From Streptomyces shenzhenensis (GTDB lineage: Bacteria > Actinomycetota > Actinomycetes > Streptomycetales > Streptomycetaceae), in assembly GCF_003688995.1 (NCBI RefSeq), contig NZ_PENI01000050.1:1-56096 (forward strand): 56,096 bases of DNA, read 5' to 3'. This document shows, piece after piece, positions 44,611 to 53,401 of this stretch. The translations under genes and the position numbers were made by a program. Numbering within the stretch: position 1 is the first letter of the stretch; every line of letters starts with the position of its first letter. A model generated the notes under the pieces. It saw only the letters and a program-made list of their open reading frames with translations, searched no databases and was not told the origin of the DNA.

Positions 44611-46383
44611 GTGGTCGGCCGGCAGCTCTCGGCCGACGGTTCGACGGTGCTGGCCACGACGACCCGCGGTTACGCCGTGCGGAACGGCGCGGACGAGCCT
44701 GTGGTCACCGGGGGCCGCTTCGTCGACGCCACCGGCCGCTACTACGTGTACCAGGCGTCCTCGACCGGCAAGCAGTACGTCGACGCGGTGCAGCGCTACC
44801 GCACCGACGACGTGCGAGTGACCAGGTCCGTCACGGCCGCCTCCGTGTGGGGTGCGAACCTGTGGACGCCGGGCACGGGCAACGGGGTGGTCACGGCGTA
44901 CGACCTGGAGAAGCGGAAGACCGTGGCGACCGTGTCCACGGGCGCCCCCTGCAAGGTCAAGGAGCTCCAGGTCGTCGGCCGTTGGATCTACTGGAACTGC
45001 GGGCCGACGGGCGCCGCGGGCGTGTACGACCGTACGGCGAAGAAGAAGATCACGGTTCCGGCCGGTCCGGTGCTGGTCGGCGACGGCTACCTCGTCCGGC
45101 ACGACCGGGCGGCCGGCGCCCTGATGCTGACGGACTTCCACACCGGTACGGCCGCCGCCCCGCGCGCGGTCGCTGATCTGCCGGCCGGGAACACCGCCGA
45201 CCAGCGGCGGCTGACCTGGACGGTGGACAAGTTCGGCGGTGACATCGCGTACGTCGGACCGGACAAGGCGATCCGGATCGTGCGGAGCGGTGTGCCGACG
45301 CAGTCCCTGGCGAAGATCGAGTCGGACGTGGACGGCGACTCGGTGGACGCGAAGGGCCGGAACGGCGGCGAGCGCTGGGGCAGCGTCTGGCAGTTGAACA
45401 AGCCGGCGCGGTGGACCTTCACCGTGAAGGACGCCCGGGGACGCGCCGAGCGCACCATCACGGGCCGGGGCGCGCACGTCGAGATCGACTGGGACCTGAA
45501 GTCGGACTCGGGTGCCTATCTCGCGAACGGCCCCAAGACCTGGAGCCTGACGGCCGCCGCCGAGGAGGGCGGCGGCAGGTACACCCCGGGTGGTCCGCTG
45601 GGATACAACGGCGGCCTTCAGGGCTTCCACGATCAGGGGTACTACAGCTACGGCGAACTGGTCACGCTCAGCTCCTCGGGCGCGCTGACCCTGCACTTCA
45701 CCAAGGGCAAGGGCACGTTCGACTTCAAGGCGAGCGGTTCCGGCTGGCCCGCGGGGACGGTGGCGGTGCCGTTCGGGGACATGGGCACGGACCGCTGCGC
45801 CGAGTTGCTGGTCCGTATGCCGAACGGCGAGCTGCGGCGCTATCAGGGCCGGTGCGGTGCGGCGTACACGCCGTCGAACAGCCACACTTCTCTGGGCAAG
45901 GGCTGGAACGCGTACAACGTCCTCACCACGCCGGGTGATCTGACCGGTGACGGCCGTACCGATCTGCTGGCGCGGAAGGCGTCGACCGGGGACGTCTATC
46001 TGTTCGCTGACGATGGTGCCGGGAAGCTGAAGAAGGGCGTGAAGATCGGCACCTGGTCGGCGTACCGGAAGATCGTCGGCGCCGGTGATCTGAACGGTGA
46101 CGGTTTCGGGGATGTGCTGGCGCTGGACAAGGCCGGGACGCTGTGGCGGTACGACGGCACCGGCGGCGGCCGGGTGAAGGCGCGGGTGAAGGTCTTCTCG
46201 GGCTGGGGGGCCTCGTACAACGCGGTCGTCGGGGTCGGGGACATCACCGGTGACGGCAAGAACGACCTGGTCGTGCGGGACACGGCGGGCAATCTGTACC
46301 GGCAGGCCGGCACGGGCAAGGGGTCGTTCGCCTCGCGGGTGCGCATCGCGACGGGCTGGAAGGTTTACAAGGGGCTCTTCTGA
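44611..46383 (+). pseudogene. FG-GAP/VCBS-repeat protein lacking its N-terminus
   Basis: 590 codons from GTG 44611, open to 46383. The first part reads as beta-propeller-like sequence (RQLSADGSTVLATTTRGYAV). The end holds FG-GAP repeats with Ca-binding loops: PGDLTGDGRTDLLARKAS, GAGDLNGDGFGDVLALD and GVGDITGDGKNDLVVRD. Such Streptomyces proteins normally have a signal peptide and about 50-100 more residues first. Here the frame is closed by TAG at the end of the repeat, with no signal peptide and no good ribosome binding site, so it is probably 5' truncated at the repeat. If translated it would stay in the cytoplasm. Confidence 0.75.
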
Positions 46384-46460
46384 GCCCTGGGCCCGGGACC
46401 GTCGCTTTCCGGTCACCGTGTGACGCATGTCATACCCCCGTCCAGGGAATTGCTGGGGAC

Positions 46461-47984
46461 ATGACAGATGACGCGATTGCACGCGGGCCGTCGGACGAGG
46501 AACGGCTTGCCCAGCTCGGCTACACCCAGGTCCTCGCCCGCCGGATGTCGGCGTTCTCCAACTACGCCGTCTCCTTCACGATCATCTCGGTCCTGTCCGG
46601 CTGTCTGACCCTCTACCTCTTCGGGATGAACACCGGCGGCCCGGCGGTGATCGTCTGGGGCTGGGTGGCGGTCGGTCTGATGACGCTGTTCGTGGGCCTG
46701 TCGATGGCCGAGATCTGCTCGGCGTACCCGACCTCGGCGGGCCTGTACTTCTGGGCCCACCGCCTGGCCCCGCCGCGTTCGGCCGCCGCCTGGGCCTGGT
46801 TCACGGGCTGGTTCAACGTGCTCGGCCAGGTCGCGGTCACGGCGGGCATCGACTTCGGGGCCGCGTCCTTCCTCGGCGCCTACCTCAATCTCCAGTTCGG
46901 CTTCGAGGTGACCCCGGGCCGGACCATCCTGCTGTTCGCGGCGATCCTGCTGCTGCACGGCCTGCTGAACACCTTCGGCGTCCGTATCGTCGCCTTCCTG
47001 AACAGCGTCAGCGTGTGGTGGCACGTGCTGGGCGTCGCCCTGATTGTCGGCGCGCTGGCCTTCGTGCCGGACCGCCACCGGTCGGCGTCCTTCGTGTTCA
47101 CCGAGTTCGTGAACAACACGGGCTGGGGCAGCGGCGTGTACGTGGTGCTGATCGGCCTGCTGATGGCGCAGTACACCTTCACCGGCTACGACGCCTCCGC
47201 CCATATGACGGAGGAGACGCACGACGCGTCGACGGCGGGCCCCAAGGGCATCGTCCGCTCCATCTGGACGTCCTGGGTGGCCGGTTTCGTCCTCCTGCTC
47301 GGCTTCACCTTCGCGATCCAGTCGTACGACAAGGCCCTGGCGTCGCCGACGGGGGCACCGCCCGCCCAGATCCTGCTGGACGCGCTCGGCGCGACCGCCG
47401 GCAAGCTGCTCCTGCTCGTGGTGATCGGCGCGCAGCTGTTCTGCGGGATGGCCTCCGTGACCGCCAACAGCCGCATGATCTACGCCTTCTCGCGCGACGG
47501 CGCGCTGCCGTTCTCGCGCGTCTGGCACAGCGTGAGCCCGCGCACCCGCACCCCGGTGGCGGCGGTCTGGCTGGCGGCGGCGGGCGCGCTCGTCCTCGGC
47601 CTGCCCTATCTGCTCAACGAGACCGCGTACGCGGCCGTGACCTCGATCGCGGTGATCGGCCTCTACATCGCGTACGTCGTCCCGACCCTGCTGCGGGTCC
47701 GCAAGGGTGCCGCGTTCGAGCGGGGGCCGTGGCACCTGGGCCGCTGGTCGCAGCCGATCGGGATCGTCGCGGTGGGGTGGGTCGGCGTGATCACGATCCT
47801 CTTCATGCTGCCCCAGGTCTCCCCGGTCACCTGGGAGACCTTCAACTACGCCCCGGTCGCCGTCCTGGTCGTCCTGGGCTTCGCCGCGACCTGGTGGCTG
47901 GCCTCGGCCCGCCACTGGTTCCTCAACCTCGACCACGCCCGCGCCCTGTCCCGCCCGCCCGCCCCGGAACCGGCGGACCCCTGA
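46461..47984 (+). CDS. APC-superfamily amino-acid permease
   Basis: A 507-residue protein with about 12 hydrophobic segments (e.g. FSNYAVSFTIISVLSGCLTL, VWGWVAVGLMTLFVGLSMAE, VLIGLLMAQYTFTGYD). Signatures AEICSAYPTSAGLYFWA and FTGYDASAHMTEETHDAS place it with GabP/amino-acid transporter-like permeases of the AAT/ACT group. Substrate not predictable (GABA, choline or ethanolamine-like are possible). CTGGGGA precedes ATG 46461. Single gene. Confidence 0.92.
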   Translation: MTDDAIARGPSDEERLAQLGYTQVLARRMSAFSNYAVSFTIISVLSGCLTLYLFGMNTGGPAVIVWGWVAVGLMTLFVGLSMAEICSAYPTSAGLYFWAHRLAPPRSAAAWAWFTGWFNVLGQVAVTAGIDFGAASFLGAYLNLQFGFEVTPGRTILLFAAILLLHGLLNTFGVRIVAFLNSVSVWWHVLGVALIVGALAFVPDRHRSASFVFTEFVNNTGWGSGVYVVLIGLLMAQYTFTGYDASAHMTEETHDASTAGPKGIVRSIWTSWVAGFVLLLGFTFAIQSYDKALASPTGAPPAQILLDALGATAGKLLLLVVIGAQLFCGMASVTANSRMIYAFSRDGALPFSRVWHSVSPRTRTPVAAVWLAAAGALVLGLPYLLNETAYAAVTSIAVIGLYIAYVVPTLLRVRKGAAFERGPWHLGRWSQPIGIVAVGWVGVITILFMLPQVSPVTWETFNYAPVAVLVVLGFAATWWLASARHWFLNLDHARALSRPPAPEPADP

Positions 47985-48086
47985 CGCCCGGTTTCGGCCG
48001 TTCCGTCCCCGCGACGCGGCCGCGTCCCCGATACCCGATCGGCGACACGGCCTCGTCCGGCTATGCTCGGGGAGGCAACACCGCCT

Positions 48087-48159
48087 GGGCCCTTAGCTCA
48101 ATTGGCAGAGCAGTGGACTTTTAATCCATTGGTTGTGGGTTCGAGTCCCACAGGGCCTA
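48087..48159 (+). tRNA. tRNA-Lys(TTT)
   Basis: The T arm and the TTGGCAGAGC D arm are standard; the loop CTTTTAA gives anticodon TTT. The acceptor has one G-U pair. The core/accessory boundary lies just after it, though no second copy of its 3' end was seen in the window. Confidence 0.95.
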
Positions 48160-48166
48160 CGGGATC

Positions 48167-48197
48167 GCCCCAGTTCAGGGAGTATCTGGACTGGGGC
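48167..48197 (+). terminator. Terminator after tRNA-Lys
   Basis: 12-bp arms (48167-48178 and 48186-48197) with one G-U pair. Confidence 0.7.
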
Positions 48198-48323
48198 TCT
48201 CGGCGTTTTCGGGCCCTCAGTGATCGTTAGCTCGCCCACTGCTCGCCCGAGACGCAGGCGATCAAGACGCGGAGCGGCCCCGGCCGGATCGGCGTCGGGC
48301 CGGGGCCGCAGCTGGCGCAGCTG

Positions 48324-48452
48324 TCAGGGCTTGGGCGGGGCCACGAACCCCCGCACCGGCCTCTCTTCCTTCGGGTCACGCGACGTCGGGCGCTGGGCGC
48401 GCTTCCACGCCGCCACCAGTTCCGCGTAGCGCGGGTCGATCCACTCGGACAC
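48324..48452 (-). CDS. 42-residue basic protein, last gene of small-gene operon
   Basis: A short frame MSEWIDPRYAELVAAWKRAQ then a basic end (RDPKEERPVRGFVAPPKP). GGGAGG lies five bases before GTG 48452, one of the better ribosome binding sites in the region. It overlaps the 3' end of the upstream gene by 77 bp in another frame. No family recognised. Confidence 0.65.
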   Translation of the reverse strand: MSEWIDPRYAELVAAWKRAQRPTSRDPKEERPVRGFVAPPKP

Positions 48453-48993
48453 GGTGCCTCCCTTCACGGGCAGGCTGCGCCGCCCCGGGCTTCGGTTTGG
48501 GGGTGACGACGATGGTGCACTCTGGGGCGTGCTTGCACTTCGCCGCCACGGAGACGAGGGTCTCGTCGGACGGCGGTCCCCACAGCTCCGGGCCCGCGTC
48601 CCAGCCGAGCGCCGCGATCGTCTCGCGGGTTCGATCCAGGATCGGAGGGTCGTAGCTGGTGGGGTCGTAGGCCGGGGAGTGGTGCACGAACGTACCCTCG
48701 CCGCCGAGTCGCTCGCACAGCTCGGCGTACATGCTGGTGTGCAGGATCAGTGCGTGCCAGCCCTCATCGACGATCCGCGACGGGGCCAGTCCGAGACCGG
48801 GGTGAGTGGCGCAGGCCGCCACGAACTTGATGCCCTCGTCGACGATGCGGCCGGCCATCTCCTCGGCCATGTCGGGGTTGGCGTCCATGACGGTGCCGCG
48901 GACGCCGGCGAACTGGGCGTCGGTGATGAGCATGCGCGCGAGGGCGGGCAGCTCCAGGACGGGCGGCGGGGTGGGGCCCGGAGGTATGGTCAC
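48376..48993 (-). CDS. Conserved hypothetical protein with glycine-rich-domain-protein-like DEGWHALIL motif
   Basis: 205 residues from GTG 48993, with AAGGAG six bases upstream. Core sequence: AGRIVDEGIKFVAACATHPG, then SRIVDEGWHALILHTSMYAE, VHHSPAYDPTSYDP and RTRETIAALGWDAGPELWG. The WH-x-H/DEGWHALI pattern resembles a domain found in glycine-rich domain-containing proteins; a metal or nucleotide role is guesswork. After about residue 170 (KPKPGAAQ) the sequence is poor in family signal and overlaps the next gene. Common in accessory operons of Streptomyces in my recollection. Confidence 0.75.
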   Translation of the reverse strand: MTIPPGPTPPPVLELPALARMLITDAQFAGVRGTVMDANPDMAEEMAGRIVDEGIKFVAACATHPGLGLAPSRIVDEGWHALILHTSMYAELCERLGGEGTFVHHSPAYDPTSYDPPILDRTRETIAALGWDAGPELWGPPSDETLVSVAAKCKHAPECTIVVTPKPKPGAAQPAREGRHRVRVDRPALRGTGGGVEARPAPDVA

Positions 48994-49281
48994 GGGATCT
49001 CCTTCGCTGGTTGCGGATGGGGATGGCCCGCCCGGGTCGGGGTACCTTGCCCGGTCAGCCCGGCCTGGACGGGAGTCTGTGAGAGGCGTTGTGGCCCGCA
49101 GCCCGACAGGGGCGGACAGGCGTACACCTCGACGTCGAGGACGTGCACGCCCTCCCGGCCGCGCGCGATGCCGGCCGACACGGCGCCGACCACGTCGAGC
49201 AGGCTCCTGCCGCACCAGCAGCACGCCCTACTGGGCGTAGGTCAGCGATGCGGCGGGCGGCGGCTCGGGAGGCGGGGTCAT
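48990..49281 (-). pseudogene. Small zinc-binding-type protein, broken frame
   Basis: ATG 49281 overlaps the previous stop (ATGA). The frame MTPPPEPPPAASLTYAQ ends at TAG 49228-49230. Another frame then reads CCWCGRSLLDVVGAVSAGIA and EGVHVLDVEVYACPP, ending at TGA 48990-48992, which overlaps the GTG of the next gene. Removing seven bases (TAGGGCG on the minus strand) would join them as LTYAQCCWCGRSLL. Both overlaps are preserved, so this was one gene. Confidence 0.65.
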
Positions 49282-49460
49282 GGCCGGTCGGCGAGCGGGA
49301 CCAGGCGGTGGACTTCACGGCACGGGCCGCAGGCGTACAGGCCACGCATGGCCGGGCCCGATCCTGCGTCGTCTATCTGGATCAGTTGGATGCTGTTGGA
49401 GAACCGCTTGCACCAGGAACACAGGCCGCGTCTGTCTGTGGCGGTCGGCTGCCCAGTCAT
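49278..49460 (-). CDS. 60-residue zinc-ribbon-like protein
   Basis: MTGQPTATDRRGLCSWCKRF, then NSIQLIQIDDAGSG and GLYACGPCREVHRLVP. Two CxxC knuckles (CSWC and CGPC) fit a small zinc ribbon. Coupled by ATGA to both neighbours. Function unknown. Confidence 0.7.
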   Translation of the reverse strand: MTGQPTATDRRGLCSWCKRFSNSIQLIQIDDAGSGPAMRGLYACGPCREVHRLVPLADRP

Positions 49461-49667
49461 CGGCGGCAGTCTCTGACGAGCCGGTACAGGCCGCGGCCGG
49501 CCGCACAATCGGTGGCCGTCTCCTTCGTCCGACAGAGCTTGCACGTGGGCGCGTGGACACCAGAGGCATTCGGCGCCGCGCACCTTGGCGTCGGGCAGGC
49601 TGTCCAGGTCTGGCAGCGCCAGGACGTCGAGCACTTCCGGTGGGATCTCTGCGGCTGTTCTGCTCAT
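49457..49667 (-). pseudogene. Small CxxC protein with +1 frame disruption
   Basis: ATG 49667 overlaps the previous stop, and GAGGAG precedes it. MSRTAAEIPPEVLDVLALPD continues to AECLWC. The sequence that makes sense then continues one base later as HAPTCKLCRTKETATDCAAG and ends at TGA 49457-49459, coupled to the next ATG. The span is one base more than a multiple of three. Reading through in the first frame instead runs into the next gene. Confidence 0.6.
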
Positions 49668-49846
49668 GCTGCTCCTCGCTGGAGTGCTTCGGCCAGCCGC
49701 ATGGCCACGTCCGCGCGGACACGGCCGAGGTCGACAAGGGCGAGGGTCGGGGATGCCGGGTCTACCGCGAGGGACGGCAGCACGATCCCGGCCGCGTCGA
49801 GGGCTGCACGCAGGGACTCGACGGCGGTGAACGGGTCGACGCTCAC
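49664..49846 (-). CDS. Small hypothetical protein, first gene of the minus operon
   Basis: 60 residues from GTG 49846: VSVDPFTAVESLRAALDAAG, then LPSLAVDPASPTLALVDLGR and ADVAMRLAEALQRGAA. Two amphipathic helices around a strand. Ends in ATGA with the next gene. I recognise the pattern from other Streptomyces accessory operons, but no function is known. Divergent from the DUF6879 gene. Confidence 0.7.
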   Translation of the reverse strand: MSVDPFTAVESLRAALDAAGIVLPSLAVDPASPTLALVDLGRVRADVAMRLAEALQRGAA

Positions 49847-49980
49847 GGCGTCGTTCAGCTCAGGTCTCGCTGTCTGGCCAAATGTTCTCGTGTGGTGTCT
49901 TGCAGGGGGCGGCATGCTGTAGAACGGGGCACCACATGCGGTGATGCTGGTGGCGACCACCCCGTCCTGAGGACGGCGAC

Positions 49981-50772
49981 ATGGAACGACGACTCCGGTT
50001 CAACGGCACGGACAGCAAGAGCGGCGGATGTCCGGCGATCCACGAAGACCTGGACTCCGGCGAGGTCATCGTCCAGGGCCCACCGGTCACCGACCCCGAA
50101 GACCTGCGCCGGCTCCAGCACTTCGGCCCCGGCGACGCCGCAGTCGCCGTACCGCGCGAGCTGCTCGTTAACCACGGTCCCAAGGAGATGGAGCGCGTGC
50201 CCAAGCTGATCGACCTCACCGAGTTCGGCCGGCTCTTCGAGACGTTCGAGCACTCGGCCTGGCATCTTGAGACACGCCGCGGCTACGCCTCAGACCGCGA
50301 GGACCCCGGGTACGCCGAGTTCCTCGCAACGGGCATCGCGCCGATGGACCTTGACAGCGACTGGTGCGCGAACATCCGCAAGCAGACCGCGAGCGGGAAG
50401 TACGTCGGCCGGGTCCGCGTCGTCGACCAGCCGCCGGCCGAGGGCCAGTTGTTTCTCCTCTCGTACGCGCGAGTCAACGCGGCCACCGGCGAGGACGTAC
50501 GGAACCTGTGGCGCGAGGACGCCGAGCGCGTGCACCTGCCCGGCGAGGACTTCTGGGTCTTCGACAGCCGCCTGGTCGCGGTCCTCCGCTTCGACGACGC
50601 GGACGTCTTCCACGACGTCGAGATCATCACGGAGCCTGCCGAAGTGCTGCGCTACTGCCGGGTCCGGGACGCCGCCGTACACGCGTCTATCCCGTACGAC
50701 CAGTTCGCCGCCCAGCTGGACACGAAGGGCTGGAACGGTACCGGTGAGCACGGACTATCAGCAGGCCCGTGA
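49981..50772 (+). CDS. DUF6879-family protein with N-terminal extension
   Basis: 263 residues from ATG 49981. The N-terminal part (MERRLRFNGTDSKSGGCPAI, then EVIVQGPPVTDPEDLRRLQH) is often a separate small gene in relatives. From about residue 75 comes the DUF6879 body: DLTEFGRLFETFEHSAWHLE, then GEDVRNLWREDAERVHLPGE and FWVFDSRLVAVLRF. The name is from memory. It overlaps the following XRE regulator by 29 bp. Such pairs occur many times per Streptomyces genome and may form regulator/effector or toxin-antitoxin-like units, which is unproven. Confidence 0.78.
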   Translation: MERRLRFNGTDSKSGGCPAIHEDLDSGEVIVQGPPVTDPEDLRRLQHFGPGDAAVAVPRELLVNHGPKEMERVPKLIDLTEFGRLFETFEHSAWHLETRRGYASDREDPGYAEFLATGIAPMDLDSDWCANIRKQTASGKYVGRVRVVDQPPAEGQLFLLSYARVNAATGEDVRNLWREDAERVHLPGEDFWVFDSRLVAVLRFDDADVFHDVEIITEPAEVLRYCRVRDAAVHASIPYDQFAAQLDTKGWNGTGEHGLSAGP

Positions 50773-51595
50773 GGCCCTCGGACAACGGCTGAGGGAACTA
50801 CGCCTCCAGGCCCCCGCGGGACGGCTCACCGGCACCCAGCTCGCCGAGCGGCTCGGCTGGCCGCACTCCAAGGTGTACAAGCTGGAGGGAGGCCGGCAGA
50901 CCGCAACTGCCGACGACCTGCGTGCATGGGCTGAAGGCGTCGGCCGGCCGGAAGCCTTCGCGGAATTGGACGCCCGCCTCAAGGGCTTCGAGTCTCACAT
51001 CCGTTCGTGGCGCCGCCAACTCGCCGCTGGCCACCGGCCCGTTCAGGACAGCTGGAACCTCGAAGTCGGCCGGGCCACGGCCATCTGCGCGTGGGAAGAG
51101 TCCGTCATCCCGGGCATGCTCCAGACTGCGGACTTCGCGCGGGCGATCTTCCTGCGGTACGCGGACCTGTTCGGGTCGACGCGCGACACCGACGAAGCCG
51201 TGCGTGCCCGCGTGCGGCGCCAGGAGTGGCTCTACGAGGCAGGCCACAGGTTCCATGCCCTGGTGTGGGAGGCGGCTCTCCACGCACTGGTGTGCCCGCC
51301 TTCCGTACTCGCCGCGCAGCTCGATCGGCTCGCCGGGACGATCGGCATGGACACTGTGGAGCTCGGGATCATCCCCCTCACGGCGTCGTTGAAGGTGCCG
51401 ACCGCGAACGGGTTCTGGGTCCTTGACGAGCGCCTCGTCATCACTGAGGACTGGCACGCCGAGATATGGCTGGACGACGCCGACAGCGTGGCCACCTACC
51501 TGCGGGTGTGGTCCACGCTGAGCGAGTCGACGGTGTACGGGGCGGACGCTCAGAACGTCATCCACCGGGCCCGGCGAGCGCTCGCCCCACGGTGA
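50744..51595 (+). CDS. XRE-family regulator with DUF5753 domain
   Basis: A 283-residue protein from GTG 50744. HTH: RLTGTQLAERLGWPHSKVYK, then LEGGRQTATADDLRAWAEGV (about 28-65). The C-terminal DUF5753: WEESVIPGMLQTADFARAIF, ALHALVCPPSVLAAQLDRLA and WLDDADSVATYLRVWSTLSE. This is the family of Streptomyces XRE regulators paired with small DUF397-type or DUF6879 partners. Start inside the upstream gene indicates coupling. Confidence 0.88.
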   Translation: MSTDYQQAREALGQRLRELRLQAPAGRLTGTQLAERLGWPHSKVYKLEGGRQTATADDLRAWAEGVGRPEAFAELDARLKGFESHIRSWRRQLAAGHRPVQDSWNLEVGRATAICAWEESVIPGMLQTADFARAIFLRYADLFGSTRDTDEAVRARVRRQEWLYEAGHRFHALVWEAALHALVCPPSVLAAQLDRLAGTIGMDTVELGIIPLTASLKVPTANGFWVLDERLVITEDWHAEIWLDDADSVATYLRVWSTLSESTVYGADAQNVIHRARRALAPR

Positions 51596-51732
51596 GGGCG
51601 CGCTCTCACTGCTGCGGCGACGGCGGCGATGTGCTGCACGCTGTCGGTGACGATGTCGGCGGTCACCATGCCGCACTGCTCGGTGATCGCGGTGCTGATG
51701 GCTGCCACGAGCGGGGCCGGCCATGACGTCAG
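51550..51732 (-). CDS. Small hypothetical protein, converging with the XRE gene
   Basis: A coherent frame SWPAPLVAAISTAITEQCGM then TADIVTDSVQHIAAVAAAVR, ending TGA 51550. The start is uncertain: CTG 51732 directly after GGAGG is possible, or GTG a few codons later. The 3' end overlaps the XRE gene by 46 bp on the other strand. Confidence 0.4.
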   Translation of the reverse strand: MTSWPAPLVAAISTAITEQCGMVTADIVTDSVQHIAAVAAAVRARPHRGASARRARWMTF

Positions 51733-51788
51733 CCTCCAGGTACGACGGAGGCCCCACTGGTGGGCGGGACCTCGGGTGTGGTGCGGGG

Positions 51789-52193
51789 TCAGGACTTGCA
51801 GAGGCTTGCTGTCAGGGCGGCGTTGATGGCCGCGGCCTCCGCGTCGGTGACCTCGTGGTCGCTGGTGGAGAAGCGGTCCTTGGCGGCCTGGTCGGCCTTG
51901 CCTCCGCCGTTGATGGTCGAGCACTGGTTGCGGGCGTTGTCGATGGTCTTGTCCTCGTCCTTCACAAGGGCGGGGTTGATGGCCTTGAGGACGTCGAGCA
52001 GGACCTCGCTGGTGGCGGCGTCGGGCTTCGGCGGGATACCGGCGGCTTCCTCGGTGGCGCTCGCGCTGACGCTGGGCGTGTTGCTGGGGCTGGGCTTGGC
52101 GGCGGTGTCTTCCTGGCCGTTGTCGCTGCTGCACCCGACGAGGGCGAAGGCGAGGGCGGCGGTGGCCGCGACGGCGGTACGGCGGACGTGCAT
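51789..52193 (-). CDS. Small secreted lipoprotein
   Basis: A 134-residue protein: basic start MHVRRTAVAATAALAFALVG, lipobox LVGC, then a Ser/Thr-rich linker and a helical domain (ATSEVLLDVLKAINPALVKD, TDAEAAAINAALTASL). GGGGGG lies three bases before ATG 52193. Two cysteines in the mature part (NQCSTI and SLCKS) may form a disulphide. Function unknown. Confidence 0.8.
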   Translation of the reverse strand: MHVRRTAVAATAALAFALVGCSSDNGQEDTAAKPSPSNTPSVSASATEEAAGIPPKPDAATSEVLLDVLKAINPALVKDEDKTIDNARNQCSTINGGGKADQAAKDRFSTSDHEVTDAEAAAINAALTASLCKS

Positions 52194-52369
52194 GTTCCCC
52201 CCTGGAACTGAAGCTGAGGGGACATCATGCACCACTGTGTCCACTGCCTGGTCGCTGCGTTCAGCGAGGCACCTGGCCCGGCGGAGGAACTCCACACTTC
52301 TCGCCGTTGTAGTACCCGTCTCAGGGCACAGCTGTGCACGGCGATCGTCACACAGTGTCTGACCTGCGG

Positions 52370-52495
52370 TCACGCGGCAGCGCGATGTGCGCGTTCAGCG
52401 TCGAGCGTGGTGACGACGGCGACGGCGCTGATGTCGTCGAGGATTTGGCGGGTCTGTGCGGCGGTGAGGTGGCCGGGGCGGATGTACTGCTCCAT
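52370..52495 (-). CDS. 41-residue hypothetical protein
   Basis: MEQYIRPGHLTAAQTRQILD then DISAVAVVTTLDAERAHRAA. A compact helical peptide with normal Streptomyces third-position GC. Weak ribosome binding site (GGGGGC). No family recognised. Confidence 0.45.
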   Translation of the reverse strand: MEQYIRPGHLTAAQTRQILDDISAVAVVTTLDAERAHRAAA

Positions 52496-52530
52496 GCCCC
52501 CATGATGCGCCTGTGGCGCCGGGTCTTCTG

Positions 52531-52716
52531 TCAGTTCGTCTGGCCTGCGCGAAGGTGCCTGACGTCACGTACGAGTGCGTAGAGGGCAACGAGGAAGGTC
52601 GCACTCCAGAATGCGATCCAGGGGGCCGACATTCCGGAGCCGATGGACATGGCGAGCACCACGGTGCAGACCAGGACACCGAAGGCCGAGATCAGGGTGC
52701 TGATGCGGTCAGTCAT
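52531..52716 (-). CDS. Small membrane protein, two transmembrane segments
   Basis: 61 residues: LISAFGVLVCTVVLAMSIGS and APWIAFWSATFLVALYALVR are membrane segments, with a short basic C-terminus. ATG 52716. Function unknown. Confidence 0.65.
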   Translation of the reverse strand: MTDRISTLISAFGVLVCTVVLAMSIGSGMSAPWIAFWSATFLVALYALVRDVRHLRAGQTN

Positions 52717-52797
52717 GCCGACATCATCGCTGGCGGCCTGCTGTCAGTGGAAGTGATCCCAGCGGATCGGGGAGGATGGCCCGACCGTGACGGGGGT

Positions 52798-53022
52798 TCA
52801 CATCCCGACCCCGCCGCCGAAGCCGTCGTTATCGACCTCACCTTCGCCGGGGTCCAGAACTGTCCAGACCCCGATGGCCGAGGCCGTGAGCATCGAGGCC
52901 CAGCACAGTGCGATCTCGACCGCGTCGCTCGACCCGACAGCAGTGATGAACAGGGCCATGACGATGGGTGTGAGGCCCACGATGCATGCGCCCAGGATTC
53001 TGCGTCTGCTCACCTTCGCCAT
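52798..53022 (-). CDS. Small membrane protein
   Basis: 74 residues. MAKVSRRRILGACIVGLTPI leads into membrane segment 1 (IVGLTPIVMALFITAV); the second is IALCWASMLTASAIGVWTVL; acidic Gly-rich tail. GGGAG precedes ATG 53022. Probably in one unit with the gene at 52531. Confidence 0.65.
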   Translation of the reverse strand: MAKVSRRRILGACIVGLTPIVMALFITAVGSSDAVEIALCWASMLTASAIGVWTVLDPGEGEVDNDGFGGGVGM

Positions 53023-53074
53023 CCTGCGGTCTCCCTTCGGGAATTCACATCAACTGGTGTCTTCCCGAAGGGGG

Positions 53075-53401
53075 ATGGTTGCCACGCGCCGGCTCGGCGT
53101 CGACCACGTCGAGGACATGTTCAACGCCATCGACGACCGCAACGACGTCATCCGCGCCAAGAACGCCGCCCGCCGCGAGCAGGTCGCGCGCTGTAACAAG
53201 AGGGGCAAGCCTGGGGCGCCCAAGGCCGCCGAGCGCGCGCGTCTCGCCGCCGAGCGGGCCAAGCTCGCCGAGATGCCGCCGTTCCGCCGGATCACTGCTC
53301 GGGCGGTGCTCTTACGGTCACAGCATGATGAGTCTCGACCGGGACGCCATGACGCCGCTGTACGTGCAGCTAGCCAACGTGCTGCGCGAGCGCATCCGTA
53401 A
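53075..53401 (+). CDS. Hypothetical basic helical protein
   Basis: 108 codons from ATG 53075 with AAGGGGG directly upstream. The first 65 residues are convincing: MVATRRLGVDHVEDMFNAID, then DVIRAKNAARREQVARCNKR and ERARLAAERAKLAEMP, a charged helix. After residue 80 it overlaps the GntR gene in another frame and may be a run-on. No family recognised. Confidence 0.5.
   Translation: MVATRRLGVDHVEDMFNAIDDRNDVIRAKNAARREQVARCNKRGKPGAPKAAERARLAAERAKLAEMPPFRRITARAVLLRSQHDESRPGRHDAAVRAASQRAARAHP

Noticed and set aside
48198..48323. Integrase remnant after tRNA-Lys
   Set aside because: A minus-strand string GEQWAS before a stop is suggestive, but too short and without any recombinase motif.
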